Below are positions 55,517-64,000 of a DNA stretch of 64,000 nt, in pieces (the first letter of the stretch is position 1; each line of letters begins with the position of its first letter). This stretch comes from Streptomyces griseoincarnatus. Its GTDB lineage: Bacteria; Actinomycetota; Actinomycetes; Streptomycetales; Streptomycetaceae. The stretch covers positions 62,001 to 126,000 of the forward strand of contig BMTH01000010.1 of assembly GCA_014649575.1 (NCBI GenBank), written 5' to 3'. The position numbers and the translations under genes were made by a program. The notes beneath the pieces are model-generated. The model saw only the letters and a list, made by a program, of their open reading frames with translations. It was not told where the DNA came from and did not search any database.

Positions 55517-56517
55517 TGGGAACCGCCGTGACACACGCCCCCGCGACGGAGGCCCGGGCGAAGGACCCCGAGCCGCGGCACGGTCCGGGCACACCCCCGC
55601 GCCCCGCCGACCTGAAGCGGCGGGGCCGCCGGGAGAACCTGGCCGGCTATCTCTTCATGTCCCCGTGGATCGCCGGGTTCCTGCTGCTGACGGCGGGCCC
55701 GATGGCCGCCTCGCTCTACTTCGCGTTCACCGACTACAACCTGTTCGACGCCCCGCGCTGGATCGGACTGGACAACTTCTCCGAGATGCTCGGCGACCCG
55801 CGCTGGCGCCACTCGGTGCGGGTCACCCTCTGGTACGTCGCCGTCGGCACACCGGTCAAGCTGCTCGTGGCGCTCGGCGTGGCCCTGCTGCTCGCGCAGA
55901 AGCGGCGCGGGCAGGCCTTCTACCGGGCCGCCTTCTACGCGCCGTCGCTGATCGGGGCGAGCGTCTCCGTCGCCATCGTCTGGAAGGCCATCTTCTCGGA
56001 CGACGCGATCGTCGACCGGACGCAGAAGGTCTTCGGCATCGACGCCGGCGGCTGGACCGGCGACCCGGACCTCATCATCTACAGCCTGGTCGCCCTGACC
56101 GTCTGGCAGTTCGGCGCGCCCATGGTCATCTTCCTGGCCGGGCTGAAGCAGGTGCCGCGGGAGCTGTACGAGGCGGCCGACGTCGACGGGGCCGGCAAGC
56201 TGCGGCAGTTCTGGAAGATCACCCTGCCGATGATCTCGCCGGTGCTGTTCTTCAACGTCCTGCTGGAGACGATCCACTCGTTCCAGATCTTCAGCTCCGC
56301 CTACATCGTCGGCGGCGGCGCGGGCGGCAACGCCTGCGGTCCGGCGGACGGCTCCATGGTCTACACCTGCTACCTGTACGTCCAGGGCTTCGAGAACAGC
56401 CGGATGGGCCTGGCCTCCGCCATGGCGTGGATGCTGCTGGTCGCCGTCGCCCTGGTCACGGCGGTGCTGTTCTGGTCCCAGAAGCGCTGGGTGCACTACG
56501 AGGAGGGCGGCCGATGA
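55516..56517 (+). CDS. Sugar ABC transporter permease (MalF type)
   Basis: 333 residues, ATG 55516 overlapping the previous stop by one base (TGATG); GTG 55528 is an alternative. Six membrane helices: YLFMSPWIAGFLLLTAGPMA first, with EAADVDGAGKLRQFWKITLP as the EAA loop (about residues 216-235). DYNLFDAPRWIGLDNFSEML is the external segment typical of MalF/UgpA-like permeases. It forms the channel with the next protein and is coupled to it by ATGA. Confidence 0.95.
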   Translation: MGTAVTHAPATEARAKDPEPRHGPGTPPRPADLKRRGRRENLAGYLFMSPWIAGFLLLTAGPMAASLYFAFTDYNLFDAPRWIGLDNFSEMLGDPRWRHSVRVTLWYVAVGTPVKLLVALGVALLLAQKRRGQAFYRAAFYAPSLIGASVSVAIVWKAIFSDDAIVDRTQKVFGIDAGGWTGDPDLIIYSLVALTVWQFGAPMVIFLAGLKQVPRELYEAADVDGAGKLRQFWKITLPMISPVLFFNVLLETIHSFQIFSSAYIVGGGAGGNACGPADGSMVYTCYLYVQGFENSRMGLASAMAWMLLVAVALVTAVLFWSQKRWVHYEEGGR

Positions 56518-57404
56518 CCGCACAGGCCGGCGACATCACCCGCACCCCGTCGGCGAAGGGCGCCCTGCGGCGCCGGCTGCCCGGCTCGCTCGCCTGGCAC
56601 ATCGGGGCGCTGGCGCTCCTCGCGGTGATCCTCTACCCGGTGGTGTGGGTCGTCGGCGGGTCGTTCAAGGCGAGTGAGGACATCGTCGGCAGCCTGGACC
56701 TCTTCCCGGCCGACCCGATCGTGTCCAACTACACCGGCCTCGCCGACGGCATCGCCGACATCTCCGTCTCCACCTTCTTCTTCAACTCGCTGCTCCTCGC
56801 GGTGGGTTCGGTGATCGGCATCCTGATCTCCTGCTCGCTCACCGCGTACGCCTTCGCCAAGATCCGGTTCGCGGGCCGTAATCTGCTCTTCACGCTGATG
56901 ATCGGCACACTGCTGCTGCCGTACCACGTGCTGCTGATCCCGCAGTACGTGCTGTTCCGCAACCTGGACATGATCAACACGTACACCCCGCTGCTCCTGG
57001 GGAAGTACCTGGCCACGGAGGCGTTCTTCGTCTTCCTGATGGTGCAGTTCATGCGGAATCTTCCCCGGGAGCTGGACGAGGCGGCCCGGCTCGACGGCTG
57101 CGGGCATCTGCGCATCTACTGGTCGATCGTGCTGCCGCTGTGCCGGCCCGCGCTGATCACCAGCGCCATCTTCACCTTCATCAACTCCTGGAACGACTTC
57201 ATGGGCCCGCTGATCTACCTCAACGAGCCGGGCAAGTACACGGTCTCCCTCGGGCTGAAGATGTTCGTCGACCAGGAGGGACTCGCCAACTACGGCGGCA
57301 TGATCGCCATGTCGCTGGTCGCGCTGCTGCCCGTGCTGGCCTTCTTCCTCGCCTTCCAGCGCTATCTCATCGACGGCATGGCGACCTCCGGGCTGAAGGG
57401 CTGA
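56514..57404 (+). CDS. Sugar ABC transporter permease (MalG type)
   Basis: 296 residues from ATG 56514. Six helices. EAA loop: ELDEAARLDGCGHLRIYWSI at about residues 187-206, followed by VLPLCRPALITSAIFTFINS and WNDFMGPLIYL. C-terminal DGMATSGLKG is the standard end. No ATP-binding subunit gene is nearby; in Streptomyces such systems commonly use the shared ATPase MsiK encoded elsewhere. Confidence 0.95.
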   Translation: MTAQAGDITRTPSAKGALRRRLPGSLAWHIGALALLAVILYPVVWVVGGSFKASEDIVGSLDLFPADPIVSNYTGLADGIADISVSTFFFNSLLLAVGSVIGILISCSLTAYAFAKIRFAGRNLLFTLMIGTLLLPYHVLLIPQYVLFRNLDMINTYTPLLLGKYLATEAFFVFLMVQFMRNLPRELDEAARLDGCGHLRIYWSIVLPLCRPALITSAIFTFINSWNDFMGPLIYLNEPGKYTVSLGLKMFVDQEGLANYGGMIAMSLVALLPVLAFFLAFQRYLIDGMATSGLKG

Positions 57405-57415
57405 GTGAGCTGACG

Positions 57416-57994
57416 ATGTCCCTGGCACGCACCGATTCGAGGGCCTGGGGAAGGTTCGCGCTCTTCGCCGAGTGCCTGCTGACCGGCGTGTGGATCGCGC
57501 TGGCCGCGCTCCCGCTGGTCACCTACCCCGCCGCGCTGGCGGCGGGGACCCGGCACCTGCGCCGCCATCTGGCCCACGAGCCAGGAGGATGGAGGGAGTT
57601 CACGGCCGACTTCAAGGCCGCGGTGCGCGGCGGCTGGCTCGTCGGGCTCGCCGGATGGGCGGCCGTGGCTGTGGTGTGGACCGACCTGCGCGCCGTACGG
57701 GCCGGACTGCCGGGCGGTCCGCTGGTCGGGGCCGTCGGGGTGCTGGCTCTCGTCGGAGCCGCGGCCGCGCTGCTGCGGGCGGCGGCACTGTGGCGGCCCG
57801 GCGTGTCCTGGCGGCCGCTGATGGCGCGGGCCGGGCGGCACACCGTGCGCGACCCCGCCGGGTCCTTCCTGCTCGTCGGCGGACTGGCCGTCACGGTCTG
57901 CTCCGCCTGGTTCAGCACGCCCCTCGCGGTCCCCGTGCTGGGGACCGTCGCGGCGGCCGCCGTCGCCGTGGAGGAGCGTCACCGGCACCGCTGA
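57416..57994 (+). CDS. DUF624/YesL-like membrane protein
   Basis: 192 residues from ATG 57416, 11 bp after the permease stop. Four to five helices; early LLTGVWIALAALPLVTYPAA and HLRRHLAHEPGGWREFTADF match the start of DUF624 proteins. In Bacillus the relative yesL sits in the rhamnogalacturonan operon, so this neighbourhood is conserved in idea. The function is unknown; a permease-assisting or sensing role is inferred from its position. Confidence 0.82.
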   Translation: MSLARTDSRAWGRFALFAECLLTGVWIALAALPLVTYPAALAAGTRHLRRHLAHEPGGWREFTADFKAAVRGGWLVGLAGWAAVAVVWTDLRAVRAGLPGGPLVGAVGVLALVGAAAALLRAAALWRPGVSWRPLMARAGRHTVRDPAGSFLLVGGLAVTVCSAWFSTPLAVPVLGTVAAAAVAVEERHRHR

Positions 57995-58094
57995 CGGGCG
58001 GTGCCCCGACGGGGTGGGCGCTCAGGCGCCGCTCCTCCGTCTGTCATGTCCCTGACATAGAACGTGCACCTCGCAGCCACGGAAAGGACGGGCC

Positions 58095-60845
58095 ATGTCC
58101 CCCATCCCGCGCAGAACCCTCATCAAGGCGGCCGCCGTCGCCGGAGCCGCCACCCAGGCCGGCCGGCCCCTCGGCGAGAGGGAAGCCGCCGCGGCGCCCG
58201 CCGCCGCGGCGCCCGCCACCGCGCCGGCCGGCGCCGACCCGGTGACCCTGGACTGGCTGGAGGAGGGCGGCCTGGGCGCCGCTCCCGGCTCCACCGTCGG
58301 CGTCCCCTGGCCTCGCGGCGCCCACCCGCAGGACCGGACCTTCGCGGTGACCGACGCCGACGGCGACGACGTCCCCGTGCAGACCTGGCCGCTCGCCTAC
58401 TGGCCCGACGGCTCGCTCAAGTGGACCGCGCACGCCGTCAGTTCCGGCACCGGCCGGCTCACCCTGAAGACAGGCACGCCCGCGGCGCCCGGCAAGAAGG
58501 TCACCGTCACCCGGCGCGGCGCCACCGTCACCGTGTCCACCGGCGTCATCACCGCCCGGATCGCCACCACCGGCGACACCCTCGTCCGTTCGGTCACCCG
58601 CGGCTCCACCGAGATCGCCCACGACGGACGCCTCGTCGTGCTGCGCCAGCCCGAGATCGAGGACGGCGACCGCGCCACCGTCCGCACCGAGCGGTTCGAC
58701 GGCACCGTCTCCGGCGTCACCGTCGAGCAGGACGGCCCCGTCCGCGCGGTCGTCCGCGTCGACGGCACCCACCGCAAGGGCCGCGACACCCTGCTGCCCT
58801 TCTCCGTGCGCCTCTACTTCTACGCGGGCGCCGAGTCCTTCCGCATGGTGCACACCATCACCTACGACGGCAAACAGGAACCCGGCCGCGACAGGGGCGA
58901 CTTCCTGCGCGGCATCGGCGTCCGCTTCTCCGTCCCGCTGCGCGACGCGACGTACGACCGGCACATCCGGCTCGGCGGCGAGGGCGACGGGATGCTCCGG
59001 GAGGCCGTCAAGGGCATCACCGGGCTGCGCCGCGACCCCGGCATCGCCGTGCAGCAGGCCCAGTTCGAGGGCCGCAAGCTGCCCGACCCGACCACCTGGG
59101 ACCAGCGCGTCACCAGCCGTCTGCAGTACATCCCCGAATGGGGCGACCACACGCTCTCCCAGCTCTCCGCCGACGGCTTCACCGTCCGCAAGCGCACCAA
59201 GAAGGGCCACGGCTGGATCGGCGCCGGCGGCGGACGACGCGCCTCCGGCTTCGGCTACGTCGGCGGCGTCAGTGGCGGCCTCTCCTTCGGGCTGCGCGAC
59301 TTCTGGGAGAAGCACCCCGCCCAGCTCGACGTCCGCGACGCCCACACCGACACCGCCGAGGTCACCCTGTGGCTCTGGTCGCCCGAGGCCCAGCCCATGG
59401 ACCTGCGCTTCTACCACGACGGCATGGGCCAGGACACCTTCCCCGAACAGCTCGAGGGCCTCGACATCACCTACGAGGACCACGAGCCGGGCTTCGGCAC
59501 CCCCTACGGCATCGCCCGCACCTCCGAGCTGCTGTTCTGGGCCGAGGCCGCCACCCCTGACGCCGACCGGCTCGCCGCCCGCGCCCGCGCCGTACGCGTG
59601 CTGCCGCAGCTCGCCGCGCCGCCTTCGCAGCTGATCACCGCCGGCGTCTTCGGCAAGGGCCTGTTCGCCGAGCCCGACCGCTCCACCCCCGCCAAGGCGA
59701 AGATCGAGGACCACCTCGACTTCCTCTTCACCTACTACAAGGACCAGGTGGAGCAGCGCCGCTGGTACGGCTTCTGGGACTACGGCGACATCATGCACAC
59801 CTACGACACCGTCCGGCACCAGTGGCGCTACGACGTCGGCGGCTACGCCTGGGACAACAGCGAACTCTCGCCCGACCTGTGGCTCTGGTACGCCTACCTG
59901 CGCTCCGGGCGCGCCGACATCTTCCGCTTCGCCGAGGCCATGACCCGCCACACCGGTGAGGTCGACGTCTACCACCTCGGCGCATGGGCCGGACTCGGCA
60001 CCCGCCACGGTGTGCAGCACTACGCCGACAGCGCCAAGCAGCAGCGCATCGCCAACACCACCTACCGGCGTTTCCACTACTTCCTCACCGCCGACGAACG
60101 CACCGGCGACCTCATGCACGCCAACGTCGACTCCGACGAGACCTTCCTCGCCCTCGACCCGCTGCGCAAGATCCGCACCGAGCCGTACACCCCCGACCCG
60201 GGCGCCCTGTCCATCGGCTTCGGCACCGACTGGAGCGGCCTGGTCTCCGCCTGGCTCACCGAGTGGGAACGCAAGGGCCCCAAGTGGCAGAAGGCCCGGG
60301 CGCGCGTGCTCTCCACCATGGAGACCATCGCCGCCCAGCCCAACGGCTTCGTCCAGGGCAGCGGCCTGTACGACCTCGCCACCGGCCGGTTCGCCGTCGC
60401 CGGCACACCGAAGGTGGAGGTCTCCCACCTGTCCGCCGTCTTCGGCCTGAACGAACTGTGCGCCGAACTCGTCGACCTCGTCGACATGCCCGAGTTCGAG
60501 GAGGCGTACCTCGACTACTGCCGCTACTTCAACGCCACCAAGGCCGAGCAGACCGCCCGCTACGGCACCCACTTCGGCAGCCTGGTCCTCTTCCAGGGCC
60601 ACTCCCGCCTCGACGCCTACGCCGCCGTACGCACCGGCGACGAGGAGCTGGCGAAGCGGGCGTGGGCCAAGTTCTACGACTCCGACGGCTACAAGGAGTC
60701 CGCGCCCTGGGAGACCGAGAAGGTGAGCGGCCCCACCGCCCTGGTCGCCGGCAGCGAAGCCCCCTGGATCTCGACCAACGACACCGCCCTCTACGGACTC
60801 GCCGCCATCGAGAACCTCGCTCTCCTGGGGGACCGCATGCCGTGA
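58095..60845 (+). CDS. Secreted exo-rhamnogalacturonan-lyase-like protein (PcRGLX/YetA family)
   Basis: 916 residues from ATG 58095 behind GAAAGGA. Twin-arginine signal PRRTLIKAAAVAGAATQA, then an Ala/Pro-rich spacer (about 30-48). Residues about 50-300 fit the RIFT-barrel beginning of the PcRGLX/YetA proteins (GVPWPRGAHPQ, QTWPLAYWPDGSLKWTAHA, SVRLYFYAGAESFRMVHTIT). Residues about 480-900 form an alpha/alpha toroid (WYGFWDYGDIMHTYDTVRHQ, WAWDNSEL-like, HYFLTADERTGDLMHANVDS). The family includes polysaccharide lyase 26, which cuts rhamnogalacturonan I from the end. Together with the transporter it would feed on pectin backbone. Confidence 0.85.
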   Translation: MSPIPRRTLIKAAAVAGAATQAGRPLGEREAAAAPAAAAPATAPAGADPVTLDWLEEGGLGAAPGSTVGVPWPRGAHPQDRTFAVTDADGDDVPVQTWPLAYWPDGSLKWTAHAVSSGTGRLTLKTGTPAAPGKKVTVTRRGATVTVSTGVITARIATTGDTLVRSVTRGSTEIAHDGRLVVLRQPEIEDGDRATVRTERFDGTVSGVTVEQDGPVRAVVRVDGTHRKGRDTLLPFSVRLYFYAGAESFRMVHTITYDGKQEPGRDRGDFLRGIGVRFSVPLRDATYDRHIRLGGEGDGMLREAVKGITGLRRDPGIAVQQAQFEGRKLPDPTTWDQRVTSRLQYIPEWGDHTLSQLSADGFTVRKRTKKGHGWIGAGGGRRASGFGYVGGVSGGLSFGLRDFWEKHPAQLDVRDAHTDTAEVTLWLWSPEAQPMDLRFYHDGMGQDTFPEQLEGLDITYEDHEPGFGTPYGIARTSELLFWAEAATPDADRLAARARAVRVLPQLAAPPSQLITAGVFGKGLFAEPDRSTPAKAKIEDHLDFLFTYYKDQVEQRRWYGFWDYGDIMHTYDTVRHQWRYDVGGYAWDNSELSPDLWLWYAYLRSGRADIFRFAEAMTRHTGEVDVYHLGAWAGLGTRHGVQHYADSAKQQRIANTTYRRFHYFLTADERTGDLMHANVDSDETFLALDPLRKIRTEPYTPDPGALSIGFGTDWSGLVSAWLTEWERKGPKWQKARARVLSTMETIAAQPNGFVQGSGLYDLATGRFAVAGTPKVEVSHLSAVFGLNELCAELVDLVDMPEFEEAYLDYCRYFNATKAEQTARYGTHFGSLVLFQGHSRLDAYAAVRTGDEELAKRAWAKFYDSDGYKESAPWETEKVSGPTALVAGSEAPWISTNDTALYGLAAIENLALLGDRMP

Positions 60846-60880
60846 CGCACGAGGAGGGCGCGGGCGGGCACACTCCGTAC

Positions 60881-61330
60881 ATGGACCGGAACCATTACCG
60901 CTTCCGCACCGTGTGGACGCTGTCCGCGCCCGCCGCCACCGTGTACGGCGTGCTGGAGCGGATCGAGGAGTACCCCCGGTGGTGGCCGCAGGTGCGCGAG
61001 GTCGCCCGTCTCGACGACGCCACCGGCATCGTCACGATCCGCTCCGTCCTCCCGTACGACCTGACCTTCACCCTGCGGGAGGGGCGGCGGGACCGGGAGG
61101 ACGGCGTGCTGGAGGCCGGGCTGTCCGGGGACATCGACGGCTGGGCGCGCTGGACCCTCACCGACCTGGGCGCCCACGGCTGCCTCGCCCACTACGAGCA
61201 GGAGGTCGACGTGCGGGCACGGCTGCTGCGGCTGCTCGCCGTACCCGGCAGGCCCCTCTTCCGCGCCAACCACGCGCTGATGCTGCGGGCCGGGCGGCGC
61301 GGACTGGCGGCGCACCTACAAGCAGTTTGA
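60881..61330 (+). CDS. SRPBCC (START/polyketide-cyclase fold) protein
   Basis: 149 residues from ATG 60881 by homology (MDRNHYRFRTVWTLSAPAAT). GTG 60842, a GTGA overlap with the lyase gene, is the alternative and would add 13 residues. Helix-grip fold: VYGVLERIEEYPRWWPQVRE at about residues 22-41, WARWTLTDLGAHGCLAHYEQ later. It binds an unknown hydrophobic ligand. It is the last gene of the cassette and sits 39 bp before the second tRNA-Val. Confidence 0.88.
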   Translation: MDRNHYRFRTVWTLSAPAATVYGVLERIEEYPRWWPQVREVARLDDATGIVTIRSVLPYDLTFTLREGRRDREDGVLEAGLSGDIDGWARWTLTDLGAHGCLAHYEQEVDVRARLLRLLAVPGRPLFRANHALMLRAGRRGLAAHLQAV

Positions 61331-61356
61331 ACGAAGCGTCCCGACCCCTGTATTGT
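61327..61356 (+). promoter_or_regulatory. Promoter of tRNA-Val copy 2
   Basis: TTGAAC (61327-61332) and TATTGT (61351-61356) with an 18-bp spacer, ending 13 bp before the tRNA. The -35 overlaps the stop codon of the SRPBCC gene. Confidence 0.65.
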
Positions 61357-61369
61357 TCGGTGCGTTCCC

Positions 61370-61441
61370 GGGCGATTAGCTCAGTGGGAGAGCGCTTCGT
61401 TCACACCGAAGAGGTCACTGGTTCGAACCCAGTATCGCCCA
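61370..61441 (+). tRNA. tRNA-Val (anticodon CAC), copy 2
   Basis: Same 72-nt sequence as 53788-53859. Direct orientation, 7.6 kb apart. Discriminator A, no encoded CCA. Confidence 0.97.
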
Positions 61442-61448
61442 CGCTCGC

Positions 61449-61492
61449 GAGAGCGACGTGTGTCCGCCGGAAAGGCGGACCACGTCGCTCTC
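61449..61492 (+). terminator. Terminator after tRNA-Val copy 2
   Basis: GAGAGCGACGTG (61449-61460) pairs with CACGTCGCTCTC (61481-61492) and an inner GTCCGCC/GGCGGAC stem, forming a long hairpin followed by CTT. Different in sequence from the terminator of copy 1. Confidence 0.88.
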
Positions 61493-61583
61493 CTTGTGTG
61501 CTGCGCGGCTTCGCCGCGCGTGGTGAAGGCTCCGCCACCCACACCCCCGGCTCACGACGTCCTCGTGGGCCGGCGAGGTGAGG

Positions 61584-62309
61584 TCACGCCGCCGCCGGCA
61601 GGTCCGGGCGCAGCGGCCAGGCCGGGTCGACGATCTCCTCGGTGCCCGTGCGCGCGAACCACGCCTGCAGGCCCCGCGCCTGCGCCGCGTGCCACACCGC
61701 CTGCAACGTGTGCAGCTCGCCGGGGGACAGCCGCTCCAGCCGGGCCGCGAACCGGCGGCCCACCGCCCGCGTGACCTCAAGCGCGGCCACCGCGTCCGCC
61801 GCCGCGTCGTGCGCCTCCTCCAGCTCCACCTCGTACTGCGCGCACAGGTCGGCCAGCGTCCGGCGGCCCTTGCGGTAGCGGTCCAGATGCTTGTCCAGCA
61901 CCCGCGGGTCCAGCACCAGCAGCGGCGACCGCTCGAACCAGCGGCTCAGCGAGGACGCCCGATGCCGGCGCAACTCGCGGTCCAGCAAGGTCAGATCGAA
62001 CGGCGCGTTCATCACCACCACCGGCCGGCCCACCGCCGCCTGCTCCGCCAGCGCCTGCGCCACCTCGTACATCACCGGCGCCGGCCAGCGGCCGTTGCGC
62101 TGCAGATGCTCCTGCGTCAGCCCGTGCACCTCGGTCGCCGCGGCCGGCACCGGCACGCCCGGATTCACCAGCCAGCGGGTCACCCGCGGCCGGCCACCCG
62201 GCGCGTCCTGGACGACGAGCGCGGCCGACACGATCCGGTCGGTCTCGACGTCCACACCCGTGGTCTCCGTGTCGAAGGCGGCCAGCGGCCCCTCGTACCA
62301 GCACGTCAT
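61584..62309 (-). CDS. DEDD-family 3'-5' exonuclease
   Basis: 241 residues from ATG 62309 (GGTGGG before it). ExoI motif AFDTETTGVDVETDRIV with Asp13 and Glu15; ExoII VVVMNAPFDLTLLDRELRRH; ExoIII CAQYEVELEEAHDAAADAVA with the final Asp and His. This is the fold of the DNA polymerase III epsilon subunit. A stand-alone epsilon-like exonuclease is common in Streptomyces; the role in proofreading or repair is open. Divergent from the DUF4365 gene. Confidence 0.92.
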   Translation of the reverse strand: MTCWYEGPLAAFDTETTGVDVETDRIVSAALVVQDAPGGRPRVTRWLVNPGVPVPAAATEVHGLTQEHLQRNGRWPAPVMYEVAQALAEQAAVGRPVVVMNAPFDLTLLDRELRRHRASSLSRWFERSPLLVLDPRVLDKHLDRYRKGRRTLADLCAQYEVELEEAHDAAADAVAALEVTRAVGRRFAARLERLSPGELHTLQAVWHAAQARGLQAWFARTGTEEIVDPAWPLRPDLPAAA

Positions 62310-62477
62310 ACCCACCAACCCCTCGCTCACCACCAGCAGTTGACGTTCCGTCCACTGCACGCAGCGGTGATACCCGCCCTGTTTGCGCACTACGCGGGGA
62401 GGAGACAACAGGAGTACGGGTCTTGGCAGTTCAGCGACCCGCGCATGGGATTCGACTGTTCTGGAAGGCTGTTGGTC

Positions 62478-63044
62478 ATGGCCATCGCGCAGCCCGAACG
62501 GGGCGGGCTGCTGCCGGAGCGCACACCGGCCGCTCGCGGCACCCTCGCCACCACCGCCTGCATGGAGACCCTGCAGGTCGGCTACCTCCACGCCGTCGCC
62601 GCGGCGGCGGGCTGCTCGCTGTCCCAGCCCTTCCCGGACAACGGCATCGACTGGCACGTCAGCCACAGCGCGCCCGGACACCTCGTCGACGACGAGGTCA
62701 CCGTCAAGGTGCAGCTCAAGGCCACGTCACAGATCGCCCCGCACCCCCGGGGGCGCTCCTTCTCCTTCACCCTGGACAACGCCCACCTGGAGAAGCTCGC
62801 CCGCACCCCGGTCTCCGTGCACAAGATCCTGGTCGTGATGATCCTGCCCCGCTCCCAGGACGACTGGCTGCGCGCCGGACACGACCGGCTCGACCTGCGC
62901 CACTGCTGCTACTGGGTCAACCTCGCCGGACACCCCGTCACCGGCCGCCGCCGCACCACCGTACGGATCCCCACCTCACGCATCTTCGACGACCGGGCGC
63001 TGTGCGAGATCATGACGCGGGTCGGCAGGGGAGGCAGACCGTGA
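62478..63044 (+). CDS. DUF4365 protein (PD-(D/E)xK nuclease-like)
   Basis: 188 residues from ATG 62478, GGAAGG about 10 nt upstream. TTACMETLQVGYLHAVAAAA at residues 25-44, then DNGIDWHVSH (Asp54, Asp58) and VKVQLKATSQ (Gln79, Lys81). The pattern D...D...QxK resembles the DUF4365 family, whose core looks like a restriction-endonuclease fold. Whether it cuts nucleic acid is unknown. It overlaps the next gene by GTGA and so works with it. Confidence 0.82.
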   Translation: MAIAQPERGGLLPERTPAARGTLATTACMETLQVGYLHAVAAAAGCSLSQPFPDNGIDWHVSHSAPGHLVDDEVTVKVQLKATSQIAPHPRGRSFSFTLDNAHLEKLARTPVSVHKILVVMILPRSQDDWLRAGHDRLDLRHCCYWVNLAGHPVTGRRRTTVRIPTSRIFDDRALCEIMTRVGRGGRP

Positions 63045-64000
63045 CCCACCGCCCCACCGGGGAGCCCGCCCGGCCCGTACGCCCGCACCCCGCCGACCCC
63101 TTCACCGACATGCGGCAGCCCGAGGTGCCCGGCGCCGACCCCGCCGTGCTCACCGCCCTGCTGCGCCGGCACGGCTGGCAGCGGCGCGGCGGCGCCCCTG
63201 GACGCTTCGGCCGCTGGGCCCCGCCCGGCCCGGGCACCGGCACCAGCCTGCTCGTCCCGGTCGGCCGGACCTTCCCGGACAGCGAGGACCTGCTCGCCGA
63301 GGCCCTGGACGCGCTGTCCCGCAGCGGCACGCCCTCCGCCCGCGAGATCCTGCTCGCCCTCGCCGTGCCCAGCGACGAGATCCGCTGGACCCGCGACCTG
63401 CCCGCCGGGCCCGGCGGCGCCGTCCCCTGGACCGCGGAGGAACAGCTGAGAACCGCCGCCCGCCGCACCCTCCTCGCCGCCGCGCTCGCCACCCGCGCCC
63501 GCGCCGGCTACCACGGCGCCCGCCACCGCCGTCCGGCCGCCGCCGCGCTGGACGGCGTGCTGGTGGGGCCCGCGCCGGACGGCCGGGGCCTCACCGCCTT
63601 CGTGCCCGCCGCCACCGGCCGCCCGCTCGCCGTGTGCCTGTTCCACGCCCTGCACGCCGCCCGCGAGGCCGTCGACCACAGTCGGGCCACCGGCTCCATG
63701 GACGCCTTCGCCACCGCCGTCGGCGCGGGCGTCAGCCACGAGCTCACCGAGGCTCTCGTCGCCCTGGTGCGGGGGGCCGAGGGCGCCCGCGTCGGCGTGG
63801 ACTGGGCGCCGGCGGCCGGGGTGCCCGACGGGTGCGCGGCCACGGGGCCCCTGGAGTTCTCGCCCGGCGACCTGCCGGTGCTCCTCGAGGCCGGACGCCT
63901 CTACCGGCGCGCGGAGCCCTCCGTCACCGTCACGGTCACCGGGGCGGTCGTGCGGATGTACCGGGCACAGGCCGGGGGCGACGGCCTGGTGCGGCTGCGC
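63041..64000 (+). CDS. Unknown protein overlapping the DUF4365 gene (cut by window edge)
   Basis: From GTG 63041 (GTGA overlap with the DUF4365 stop) the frame stays open to the last base, 320 codons. It begins MTHRPTGEPARPVRPHPADP. Further on are LLRRHGWQRRGGAPGRFGRW, SLLVPVGRTFPDSEDLLAEA and LTAFVPAATGRPLAVCLFHA. The sequence is Ala/Arg-rich and mainly helical, with no family I can name and no membrane segment or signal. The strong coupling suggests a complex or shared task with the DUF4365 protein. Confidence 0.8.
   Translation, partial: MTHRPTGEPARPVRPHPADPFTDMRQPEVPGADPAVLTALLRRHGWQRRGGAPGRFGRWAPPGPGTGTSLLVPVGRTFPDSEDLLAEALDALSRSGTPSAREILLALAVPSDEIRWTRDLPAGPGGAVPWTAEEQLRTAARRTLLAAALATRARAGYHGARHRRPAAAALDGVLVGPAPDGRGLTAFVPAATGRPLAVCLFHALHAAREAVDHSRATGSMDAFATAVGAGVSHELTEALVALVRGAEGARVGVDWAPAAGVPDGCAATGPLEFSPGDLPVLLEAGRLYRRAEPSVTVTVTGAVVRMYRAQAGGDGLVRLR

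Overview
The window is high-GC actinobacterial chromosome, almost certainly Streptomyces. The evidence is the codon bias, many GTG starts with GTGA/ATGA stop-start overlaps, an ssgB sporulation gene, TTA codons in two genes, lipoprotein and twin-arginine signals, and the gene order argCJBDR ... argGH ... metNIQ ... cobalamin genes ... ssgB. It looks like core chromosome interrupted by a few accessory patches.

Layout. 0-3.4 kb: the start of a DUF6314 gene, a secreted GH51 alpha-L-arabinofuranosidase with a TTA codon in its signal peptide, and a decayed VOC-family gene. 3.5-8.9 kb: an accessory patch with insertion-sequence debris (an istB tail and IS-end-like repeats), a DUF2716 gene, a GNAT gene and several unfamiliar genes. 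8.8-13.7 kb: the arginine operon argC-argJ-argB-argD-argR behind an ArgR-operated promoter. 13.9-19.4 kb, opposite strand: an extracytoplasmic flavin electron-transfer set (ApbE flavinyltransferase, a lipid- or membrane-anchored protein with two FMN-binding domains, a haem/flavin reductase), an L,D-transpeptidase, a PPOX-fold protein and a secreted protein with two near-identical repeats. 19.5-22.3 kb: argG and argH, with a second ArgR-type promoter. 22.5-25.7 kb: an aldo/keto reductase and a TetR-MFS efflux pair.

26-34 kb: PlsC acyltransferase, a Tat-exported glycerophosphodiesterase, a sigma-like protein, GNAT, small membrane proteins, a HAD phosphatase, and the methionine importer metNIQ preceded by a 30-codon Cys/Met-containing leader ORF. 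34.1-42.5 kb: GNAT, cobL, a very large BluB-CobT fusion, a siroheme/SUMT fusion (cysG type) and a TrmH-type rRNA methylase. 42.8-46.5 kb: a membrane Ser/Thr kinase, small conserved proteins, a phosphotransferase and a zinc-ribbon protein. 46.5-47 kb: a minus-strand tRNA operon Gly-Cys-Val-Val-Val. 47.1-53.7 kb: pabB-pabC, GNAT, DsbA-like, membrane proteins, a CGNR zinc-finger protein, a roughly 101-bp tandem array, ssgB and a PGPGW membrane protein.

53.8-61.4 kb is a sugar-uptake cassette lying exactly between two identical tRNA-Val(CAC) genes. It holds a binding lipoprotein, two permeases, a DUF624 protein, an exo-rhamnogalacturonan-lyase-like enzyme and an SRPBCC protein. It lacks its own ATPase and regulator. 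With the GH51 enzyme it points to use of pectin side-chain and backbone sugars. 61.5-64 kb: a DEDD exonuclease, a DUF4365 protein and an overlapping unknown gene cut by the window edge.

Limits: all family assignments are by eye and memory, with no database search. GC content was not computed. Start sites are the best compromise of ribosome-binding site, overlap and remembered homologues.
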